A stretch of 64,000 nucleotides of DNA, from the NCBI GenBank assembly GCA_025504975.1, contig JANUWI010000015.1, positions 1-64,000 of the forward strand, written 5' to 3'. The position numbers and the translations under genes were made by a program. How positions within the stretch are numbered: position 1 is the stretch's first letter; the number at the start of each line of letters is the position of its first letter. The stretch comes from Plenodomus lindquistii (taxonomy: Eukaryota > Ascomycota > Dothideomycetes > Pleosporales > Leptosphaeriaceae). Positions 1-5,848 of the stretch are shown here, piece after piece. The notes under the pieces were generated by a model. That model had not been told where the DNA came from. It saw only the letters and a program-made list of their open reading frames with translations, and made no database searches.

Positions 1-15
1 CCTAACCCTAATCGG
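1..15 (+). repeat. Telomeric CCCTAA repeat at the left edge
   Basis: The window opens with about two CCCTAA units followed by ATCGG, the same junction that precedes every leader copy further in. C-rich repeats reading 5'->3' on the + strand are what a left chromosome end should show. Only 15 bases are present, so the true terminus is cut off or not assembled. Confidence 0.75.
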
Positions 16-167
16 TTAACCAGAACTATGAATACCAACACGCTCCCCTTGGGCCAACATCTCTACAGATAAGCCCAGCGAACGATATCCTTTGCTTGCC
101 GCCGGTCCCACTGTAAAACCGGTATTCTGAGACAAGCCCAGCGCTTATCTCGGAGGCAAGGCAGACT

Positions 168-189
168 CCTCGGGGGAATCCCCCCGAGG
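168..189 (+). promoter_or_regulatory. 9-bp inverted repeat just upstream of the TATA box (L1)
   Basis: CCTCGGGGG (168-176), loop AATC, then CCCCCGAGG (181-189) form a perfect 9-bp hairpin ending 5 bp before the TATA box. The same arm is kept in L2 (4630-4651), slightly shortened at L2b and altered in L1b. It could be a binding site for a dimeric factor or an RNA hairpin in read-through transcripts; the sequence does not decide. Confidence 0.55.
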
Positions 190-194
190 CGATG

Positions 195-202
195 TATATA
201 AA
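195..202 (+). promoter_or_regulatory. TATA box of leader L1
   Basis: TATATAAA, about 190 bp before the ORF1 ATG and just before the ribozyme. Identical boxes sit at 4197-4204, 4657-4664 and 8658-8665, so every leader appears able to drive transcription rightward, away from the telomere. Confidence 0.6.
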
Positions 203-210
203 CTGCTCTC

Positions 211-300
211 CTGTCGCTCCTGACGAGTTTCTTTCTGTAGATCCAACAAGAAACGAAAAGTATCTCCTCACAAGAGATATTTAGAGTCTTCATTTTACAG
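211..300 (+). ncRNA. Hammerhead ribozyme in leader L1
   Basis: All core elements are present in order. CTGACGA (220-226) is the CUGANGA box. Stem II is GTTTCTT (227-233) pairing perfectly with AAGAAAC (248-254), with the conserved G10.1-C11.1 pair. GAAA is at 255-258. Stem III is AGTATCTC (259-266) with GAGATATT (274-281), 8 bp with one G-U. U16.1 is 282 and H17 is A283, so cleavage would fall between 283 and 284. Stem I is CTC (217-219) with GAG (284-286), reinforced across an internal loop by CTGT (211-214) with ACAG (297-300). Hammerhead motifs are established in pseudo-LTRs of Penelope-like elements. Stem I is short, so activity is an inference. Confidence 0.8.
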
Positions 301-387
301 AAAGAATAAAATCCAATCGAGTTCTTCTTCAGTGGCTTTGTCACTCTTTAACCCTAACCCTCCTCAACAACAACTCCTTTGGTCACC

Positions 388-1386
388 ATGTCCGCTTCAC
401 CACACACCCCTCAACGAGGACAGCAGAACCGCGCCAGGGCGGGCCCCTCACCCCGCCAAGACGATATGGAGGTTGACTCGTCATCCGTTCCCGCTGAAAC
501 CCAATCCAGCGTCAATTCAGAATTGCATAACCGACGAATGGCCCTCGGGCTTGAAGTCGTTTCTGCCTTTCTGAAGAAAATCGTCAACTCGCGCAGCGTT
601 GCACAACTGGTGTCTAGCGTTCCAGCCGTAGCACAGGACAGAACTCGAGTCAATCTTGACAACATTGTGCAAGCACACGTCAAGAAAGCGCTTGCAGTCT
701 CCCTCCTCGCGGAATGGAGAGATTGCATCGCTAAAGAAAACTTCGACTCTATCCTGGAGCTTAAATCCCTCCGTGCTCCGTCCATTCAGGTCAGCAAGCT
801 TGCTGAACACGGCGGCAGCATCCCGCGAAATTTCGATGAATCTCTCAAGGAAGCCAAAAAGCTGTCACTCACCCGCATGATCGAAATCAAGGACCTTGAG
901 GTGCAATCCCTGACCGGTCTATGCAACCAGACACAGCAGGCGAATTTACTACACAGAAGCTGGTTACCCATCGCTCAGATGGAAGGGGTGAGCTTTGAGG
1001 CCTCGGCTATTCTGCTCGACCCCGCCTGCTCTCTGTCCCTGGTACAATCAGCCATATCAATTGGAGAGAACACTGCGCAGAAACAGATGAGCCTTCGGGC
1101 AAAGAAATCTAGCACAGTCAAAAGAGCACGAAGAGACGGGACAGCCGTCATGCCTACGGACTCCAAAAGTCTCGAAGTGTTCGTCAAAGAAATCGCGAAA
1201 CGGCAAAGGCAGTCTGCCCAAGACAAGGCCAAAGCCAACAACAAAAAATCGGGAAAAGGTCGGAGAGGGGCTGGTCCCTCCAAGACCAAAAACCAGAAGA
1301 ATCCCAACAAAATTGGGAAGAAGGACCGCCAACGAAAAAGCGGAAAACGCGGTTCTTCCTCCAGAAGGCAGCCCAAGAAGCCTTAG
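388..1386 (+). CDS. PLE ORF1: basic protein, unit 1
   Basis: A 332-residue protein starting at ATG 388 in a good context (TCACCATGTCC). It is the first ATG of the long frame after the leader. The N-terminus is Pro/Gln/Arg-rich, residues about 45-230 are predicted mostly helical with no domain I recognise, and from about residue 235 to the end it is strongly Lys/Arg-rich, suiting an RNA-binding or nucleolar role. ORF1 proteins of telomeric PLEs are thought to bind element RNA; that role is inferred here. It overlaps the ORF2 frame by 274 nt (1113-1386), and a candidate -1 frameshift site lies at 1251-1257, near its end. Unit 2 has the same protein with two substitutions near the N-terminus (SV to TI). 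Confidence 0.8.
   Translation: MSASPHTPQRGQQNRARAGPSPRQDDMEVDSSSVPAETQSSVNSELHNRRMALGLEVVSAFLKKIVNSRSVAQLVSSVPAVAQDRTRVNLDNIVQAHVKKALAVSLLAEWRDCIAKENFDSILELKSLRAPSIQVSKLAEHGGSIPRNFDESLKEAKKLSLTRMIEIKDLEVQSLTGLCNQTQQANLLHRSWLPIAQMEGVSFEASAILLDPACSLSLVQSAISIGENTAQKQMSLRAKKSSTVKRARRDGTAVMPTDSKSLEVFVKEIAKRQRQSAQDKAKANNKKSGKGRRGAGPSKTKNQKNPNKIGKKDRQRKSGKRGSSSRRQPKKP
1251..1280 (+). promoter_or_regulatory. Candidate -1 ribosomal frameshift signal, ORF1 to ORF2 (unit 1)
   Basis: In the ORF1 frame the sequence reads TCG GGA AAA GGT, so GGGAAAA (1251-1257) fits X XXY YYZ. After a 7-nt spacer, GAGGGG (1265-1270) can pair with TCCCTC (1275-1280), giving a 6-bp stem with a CTGG loop. A -1 slip enters the frame that is open from 1113 through the reverse transcriptase. 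The same signal is at 5713-5742 in unit 2. The stem is short, and splicing or reinitiation are alternatives. Confidence 0.5.
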
Positions 1387-3458
1387 ATGCACCGGCTCCC
1401 TTTGCATCAGGCAAGCTGCCTTTGGAGTTCTACCAACTCTCAAGTAACACTGCACAATATATGTACATCTGGCGCACATGGCCGTCTCATTGGTTTGAGA
1501 CTCTCATGTCATGGAAACCAGGTGTACACAAACTCGATGGTGTCAGACTTCCCCCGGACATCGAGTACACCCTTAGTGTAAACTTGAAACACCTCTTCCC
1601 TATTCGATATTCGGAAAAGGTTGCTGAAGATTGGTTCGAGGAACTTTGCCGCAAGGCCAGACTCCTCACCTATTTTTGGAAAAAAGGTAACGATCAAGAT
1701 GACGTTACCCCCGACTGGGCGAAATCAATCCCGTATCTCGCTTCCGGTTGGGACCCTGGCATTGACGACGACTGGTTTGCAGATGGTATTCTTGACGGGA
1801 GGAAGACTCTGCGTCATGCGCTCCATGAGCGATCTATACCCCGACGAGATGTAAAGGACGATGCTCTCTTTCATGTGACCGTCCATCCAAAAAACCTGCA
1901 AAGATGGCTGTCGGAAGCTCAGCTTCTGGCTTTCATCACCGACCAAAACCTGGGGATTGTCGTCGTCACTCGTGAATGGTACGAGGAACAAATCCAAGCC
2001 TTTTTGGATCTACCATCACCTTCAACAGCGCACCTCCCTCCCAGGGAACGCCGTCCGCTGTTTGAGGTTCAGCATCAAGGACAGGAAGCTTTTACCGATT
2101 TCTTTACGGGTTGCGTCAATGACCTGAACGGTAGAATGCTCAAGATGCCCAACGGCGAAGTTTTTCCGTTCCTTTCTACAAAAAAGGTACAAAAATTCTG
2201 GCGTTCAGCGTATTCCAATACGACAATCCCTGTCTTCCATGGTATCCCAAAGATTCACAAAAATCCATGGAAGATTCGGCCAATAGTCCCTATGCATTCT
2301 TATGTGTTAGGACCGCTGGCCAGGATTTTGCACGCCCTTCTCTTACCGGTTCAACGATCTTTCCCATGGATATGTGAAAGCAGTCGGAATCTGTGTTCAG
2401 AAGTCGCAGATTTTAATAGGAGATTGGAAACTTCTCCACGTCTCCATTCTGGAGATGTGACGGGCATGTACACGAATATTCAATGGAGGTATTTTCGTGA
2501 TGCCCTGCAGCTTATCTTATCTTCCGGCGACTGGTATGATGAGCAGACCAGGAACTGGATTTTAGACGCTGCCGAACGAATCTGGTTTAGCGCCTTGTTT
2601 CAGCTCGGACCATACTTGGTTAGTCAGACAGACGGAGTGCCAATGGGGCTACATTGCGCTCCAGTCTTTGCAAACCTTTTCATGGCCTTCTACGAACAAG
2701 GATTCATCAATGCGTCACCCTCTCTGTTTTACAGACGATACATTGATGATATCTTCGCCCTTGACCCTTCGGACGAAGCGCTAGATCGATTACGCGTCCC
2801 CGGACTTTCGATCCAATGGACGCATTCCGCCCACGAACTCCCGTTCCTCGACGTACGCTTCCACACGCACCCCGAGTCGGCGGAGGTGTGCTTCGCACCT
2901 TATCACAAGGCGCTTAGCCACCATCAATATATCCCATGGGCAAGCGCCCATCCCCTGTCGGTCAAGAAGGGGATGATCAAAGGCGAGCTCAGCCGGGTCC
3001 GCGCAATATGCTATAAGGAGTCATACTTTTTGACATGGAAGGCGACATTTTTGTCGTGGCTCCGAGCGCGCGGCTGGCCAAATCGGGTGTTACACTCCTG
3101 GGCACGGCAAGTCCAATGGCGATCTTACTTTCCCGGCTCCGGGCTGGAGAAAAGGGAAAGGACGAAAGCACTCATTGCCGTGTCCGAATATAACCCCGTA
3201 TGGGATCAGGTTTCTTCGACCGCTATCTGGGAGAACATGAGGAAAGCATGGTTCCGTCATGGGCTTACGGACCTGCCATACCCACCAAATGTTCTTGTTG
3301 CCAAGAAACGCACAAAGTCCATGTGGGACTCTGTGCGAGCGGTAAATCGAAATATCCTTTTTAAGGAAATCGAAGAAATCGACATCGAGGATTTGTCGGT
3401 ATCTGTGTCATCCTTAAGCACAGAAATGCCCTATCAGTCCCCTCGAGCTCTGACCTGA
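1257..3458 (+). CDS. PLE ORF2: Penelope-like reverse transcriptase, unit 1
   Basis: This frame is open from 1113, but its first ATG is only at 1461, so the start given assumes entry by -1 frameshift at 1257 (a fused product of about 1,023 residues). Counting codons from 1422, PKIHK lies at about 276-280 with RPIV following, motif A (DVTGMYTNI) near 344, motif B (MGLHCAP) near 407, YIDD at 440-443 and LPFLDV after it. These are hallmarks of Penelope-like reverse transcriptases, a sister group to telomerase reverse transcriptase. After the thumb region about 150 residues remain with no GIY-YIG motif. The enzyme would copy element RNA onto exposed chromosome ends. It is not a LINE (no APE or RNase H) and not telomerase (no TEN or TRBD regions). 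Confidence 0.88.
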   Translation, partial: RSERGWSLQDQKPEESQQNWEEGPPTKKRKTRFFLQKAAQEALDAPAPFASGKLPLEFYQLSSNTAQYMYIWRTWPSHWFETLMSWKPGVHKLDGVRLPPDIEYTLSVNLKHLFPIRYSEKVAEDWFEELCRKARLLTYFWKKGNDQDDVTPDWAKSIPYLASGWDPGIDDDWFADGILDGRKTLRHALHERSIPRRDVKDDALFHVTVHPKNLQRWLSEAQLLAFITDQNLGIVVVTREWYEEQIQAFLDLPSPSTAHLPPRERRPLFEVQHQGQEAFTDFFTGCVNDLNGRMLKMPNGEVFPFLSTKKVQKFWRSAYSNTTIPVFHGIPKIHKNPWKIRPIVPMHSYVLGPLARILHALLLPVQRSFPWICESSRNLCSEVADFNRRLETSPRLHSGDVTGMYTNIQWRYFRDALQLILSSGDWYDEQTRNWILDAAERIWFSALFQLGPYLVSQTDGVPMGLHCAPVFANLFMAFYEQGFINASPSLFYRRYIDDIFALDPSDEALDRLRVPGLSIQWTHSAHELPFLDVRFHTHPESAEVCFAPYHKALSHHQYIPWASAHPLSVKKGMIKGELSRVRAICYKESYFLTWKATFLSWLRARGWPNRVLHSWARQVQWRSYFPGSGLEKRERTKALIAVSEYNPVWDQVSSTAIWENMRKAWFRHGLTDLPYPPNVLVAKKRTKSMWDSVRAVNRNILFKEIEEIDIEDLSVSVSSLSTEMPYQSPRALT

Positions 3459-4011
3459 GCCTTGAGTTTCAAAGAAAGGCTGCTTCCTGCGTAATGCTTG
3501 AAGCCGTTGACACCCTTCTAGGAACCTCATACCACCTGAAGCCCGCCTGAAGTCTCCTCGCCTGTCAGCCGTGAATACTGAAGGGGTAACCCGGATGCTG
3601 AAGCGCATGGCGAAGGAACGGATAGGGGTGAATAGTGGTGTCTGGAACCTTTCCTGACCCTTGCTGTGTATCGCGACGCACTATGCCTAGCTTTCACACC
3701 TCAAGGAGCATCAACATGGCTGTCTTGAGAGGAACCTGGAAACTGGTTTGCCCCTTCTTAGTACCACACGAAACGTGCTAGTAGCTTCGGCGAAGACACA
3801 AAGTACTGTGCGAAGAGTCGGGAGATCATTTGCCCAATTCTCTTACAGCCATTTTGACGTTGGGGGAAGAAAGACAATTGGGGAAAGAACGAGAGGAGAT
3901 TGGTAAGTCATTTCGGTGTTATTTCGATTAAGGTCGACCATTGCGGTTTCTGGAAACAGACGGAATAGGAGAAGGGCAAGCGCCAAGGCGCTAACCCTGA
4001 CCCTAACCCTA
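3459..4011 (+). other. PLE unit 1 3' UTR with telomeric junction
   Basis: About 530 bp without a sizeable sense ORF, nearly identical to 7921-8470. It ends in AACCCTGACCCTAACCC, a short telomeric stretch with one variant CCCTGA unit, immediately before the next leader. The same variant precedes the leader in all units, so it is copied with the element rather than added fresh by telomerase. Confidence 0.7.
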
Positions 4012-4350
4012 ATCGTTTAACCAGAACTATGAATACCAACACGCTCCCCTCGGGCCAACATCTCTACAGATAAGCCCAGCGAACGATATCCTTTGCTTGC
4101 CGCCGGTCCCACTGTAAAACCGGTATTCTGGAGACAAGCCCAGCGCGCTTATCTCGAGGCAAGGCAGACTATCGGGGAATCCCCCTCGAGGCGATGTATA
4201 TAAACTGCTCTCTCCTGTCGCCTCCTGACGAGTTTCTTTCAGATCCAACAAGAAACGAAAAGTATCTCCTCACAAGAGATATTTAGAGTCTTCATTTTAC
4301 AGAAAGAATAAAATCCAATCGAGTTCTTCTTCAGTGGCTTTGTCACTCTT
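4012..4350 (+). repeat. Leader / pseudo-LTR, copy L1b (3' end of unit 1)
   Basis: A second leader directly after the 3' UTR of unit 1. It differs from L1 by small indels in the hairpin area, in the ribozyme loop II and in the stem I internal loop, while TATA box and ribozyme core are unchanged. It is followed by CCCTAA repeats instead of ORF1, so its promoter points into telomeric repeat DNA. Confidence 0.85.
4215..4302 (+). ncRNA. Hammerhead ribozyme in leader L1b
   Basis: Same core as L1: CTGACGA from 4225, the 7-bp stem II, GAAA, the 8-bp stem III, TTA then GAG, with predicted cleavage between 4285 and 4286. Loop II is 3 nt shorter (TCAGATCCAAC) and one C is added 5' of stem I. All variation falls in loops while core and stems are intact, which supports a functional RNA. 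Confidence 0.8.
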
Positions 4351-4474
4351 TAACCCTAACCCTAACCCTAACCCTAACCCTAACCCTAACCCTAACCCTA
4401 ACCCTAACCCTAACCCTAACCCTAACCCTAACCCTAACCCTAACCCTAACCCTAACCCTGACCCTAACCCTAAT
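4351..4474 (+). repeat. Internal telomeric repeat tract between units 1 and 2
   Basis: About 17 perfect CCCTAA units, then one CCCTGA (4456-4461) and CCCTAACCCTAATCGG leading into unit 2. This was once the chromosome end, later covered by unit 1. An apparent Asn-Pro repeat protein reading through it is only translated telomere. Confidence 0.9.
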
Positions 4475-4812
4475 CGGTTAACCAGAACTATGAATACCAA
4501 CACGCCCCCCTCGGGCCAACATCTCTACAGATAAGCCCAGCGAACGATATCCTTTGCTTGCCGCCGGTCCCACTGTAAAACCGGTATTCTGAGACAAGCC
4601 CAGCGCTTATCTCGGAGGCAAGGCAGACTCCTCGGGGGAATCCCCCCGAGGCGATGTATATAAACTGCTCTCCTGTCGCTCCTGACGAGTTTCTTTCTGT
4701 AGATCCAACAAGAAACGAAAAGTATCTCCTCACAAGAGATATTTAGAGTCTTCATTTTACAGAAAGAATAAAATCCAATCGAGTTCTTCTTCAGTGGCTT
4801 TGTCACTCTTTA
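4474..4812 (+). repeat. Leader / pseudo-LTR, copy L2
   Basis: Almost identical to L1 (CGCCCC for CGCTCC near the start), with the 9-bp inverted repeat at 4630-4651 and TATA box at 4657-4664. It leads through TTTAACCCTAACCC into ORF1 of unit 2. Confidence 0.85.
4673..4762 (+). ncRNA. Hammerhead ribozyme in leader L2
   Basis: Identical to the L1 ribozyme; CTGACGA starts at 4682 and predicted cleavage lies between 4745 and 4746. Confidence 0.8.
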
Positions 4813-4849
4813 ACCCTAACCCTCCTCAACAACAACTCCTTTGGTCACC

Positions 4850-5848
4850 ATGTCCGCTTCACCACACACCCCTCAACGAGGACAGCAGAACCGCGCCAGG
4901 GCGGGCCCCTCACCCCGCCAAGACGATATGGAGGTTGACTCGTCAACCATTCCCGCTGAAACCCAATCCAGCGTCAATTCGGAATTGCATAACCGACGAA
5001 TGGCCCTCGGGCTTGAAGTCGTTTCTGCCTTTCTGAAGAAAATCGTCAACTCGCGCAGCGTTGCACAACTGGTGTCTAGCGTTCCAGCCGTAGCACAGGA
5101 CAGAACTCGAGTCAATCTTGACAACATTGTGCAAGCACACGTCAAGAAAGCGCTTGCAGTCTCCCTCCTCGCGGAATGGAGAGATTGCATCGCTAAAGAA
5201 AACTTCGACTCTATCCTGGAGCTTAAATCCCTCCGTGCTCCGTCCATTCAGGTCAGCAAGCTTGCTGAACACGGCGGCAGCATCCCGCGAAATTTCGATG
5301 AATCTCTCAAGGAAGCCAAAAAGCTGTCACTCACCCGCATGATCGAAATCAAGGACCTTGAGGTGCAATCCCTGACCGGTCTATGCAACCAGACACAGCA
5401 GGCGAATTTACTACACAGAAGCTGGTTACCCATCGCTCAGATGGAAGGGGTGAGCTTTGAGGCCTCGGCTATTCTGCTCGACCCCGCCTGCTCTCTGTCC
5501 CTGGTACAATCAGCCATATCAATTGGAGAGAACACTGCGCAGAAACAGATGAGCCTTCGGGCAAAGAAATCTAGCACAGTCAAAAGAGCACGAAGAGACG
5601 GGACAGCCGTCATGCCTACGGACTCCAAAAGTCTCGAAGTGTTCGTCAAAGAAATCGCGAAACGGCAAAGGCAGTCTGCCCAAGACAAGGCCAAAGCCAA
5701 CAACAAAAAATCGGGAAAAGGTCGGAGAGGGGCTGGTCCCTCCAAGACCAAAAACCAGAAGAATCCCAACAAAATTGGGAAGAAGGACCGCCAACGAAAA
5801 AGCGGAAAACGCGGTTCTTCCTCCAGAAGGCAGCCCAAGAAGCCTTAG
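4850..5848 (+). CDS. PLE ORF1: basic protein, unit 2
   Basis: 332 residues, ATG at 4850, the same protein as in unit 1 apart from two adjacent substitutions near residue 33. Lys/Arg-rich C-terminal third; no domain recognised. It overlaps the ORF2 frame and carries the same candidate slip site at 5713-5719. Confidence 0.8.
   Translation: MSASPHTPQRGQQNRARAGPSPRQDDMEVDSSTIPAETQSSVNSELHNRRMALGLEVVSAFLKKIVNSRSVAQLVSSVPAVAQDRTRVNLDNIVQAHVKKALAVSLLAEWRDCIAKENFDSILELKSLRAPSIQVSKLAEHGGSIPRNFDESLKEAKKLSLTRMIEIKDLEVQSLTGLCNQTQQANLLHRSWLPIAQMEGVSFEASAILLDPACSLSLVQSAISIGENTAQKQMSLRAKKSSTVKRARRDGTAVMPTDSKSLEVFVKEIAKRQRQSAQDKAKANNKKSGKGRRGAGPSKTKNQKNPNKIGKKDRQRKSGKRGSSSRRQPKKP
5713..5742 (+). promoter_or_regulatory. 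Candidate -1 ribosomal frameshift signal (unit 2)
   Basis: G GGA AAA (5713-5719), 7-nt spacer and a 6-bp hairpin (5727-5742), identical to unit 1. Confidence 0.5.

Larger units (their letters stand above)
12..350 (+). repeat. Leader / pseudo-LTR, copy L1 (5' end of unit 1)
   Basis: This block of about 340 bp lies between telomeric motifs on both sides (CCCTAATCGG before, TTTAACCCTAACCC after). The same block recurs at 4012-4350, 4474-4812, 8475-8812 and, RIP-mutated, at about 10904-11249. It holds an inverted repeat, a TATA box and a hammerhead-like ribozyme. Penelope-like elements are known for such direct repeats (pseudo-LTRs). Confidence 0.85.
12..4350 (+). mobile_element. Penelope-like telomere-attached retroelement, unit 1 (intact)
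   Basis: The unit consists of a leader (12-350), ORF1 (388-1386), ORF2 reverse transcriptase (open to 3458), a 3' UTR, a short telomeric junction (3993-4015) and a second leader (4012-4350), followed by CCCTAA repeats. Its reverse transcriptase has the Penelope-like signature (PKIHK, DVTGMYTNI, MGLHCAP, YIDD) and no GIY-YIG nuclease after it. Orientation is 5' end to the telomere and 3' end inward, as expected if an RNA ending in CCCUAA is copied from the G-rich 3' overhang. It is not RIP-mutated. It matches the endonuclease-deficient, telomere-associated Penelope-like group known from rotifers (Athena) and basidiomycetes (Coprina). Assignment to a subfamily would need a phylogeny. Confidence 0.88.

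Noticed and set aside
26..344. Minus-strand frames in the leaders, repeated in each copy
   Set aside because: They recur because the leader is repeated, lie antisense to the promoter and ribozyme, and show no domain.
975..1479. Antisense frames of 130-140 codons across ORF1
   Set aside because: Shadows of the Lys/Arg-rich coding strand; no start context and no domain.
1257..3458. Reverse transcriptase taken as telomerase or a LINE polymerase
   Set aside because: The PKIHK and MGLHCAP motifs fit Penelope-like elements. There is no TRBD, APE or RNase H region.
4334..4534. Open frame encoding a long Asn-Pro repeat (and Leu-Gly on the other strand)
   Set aside because: It is only the six-base telomeric repeat read as codons; no start context or independent support.
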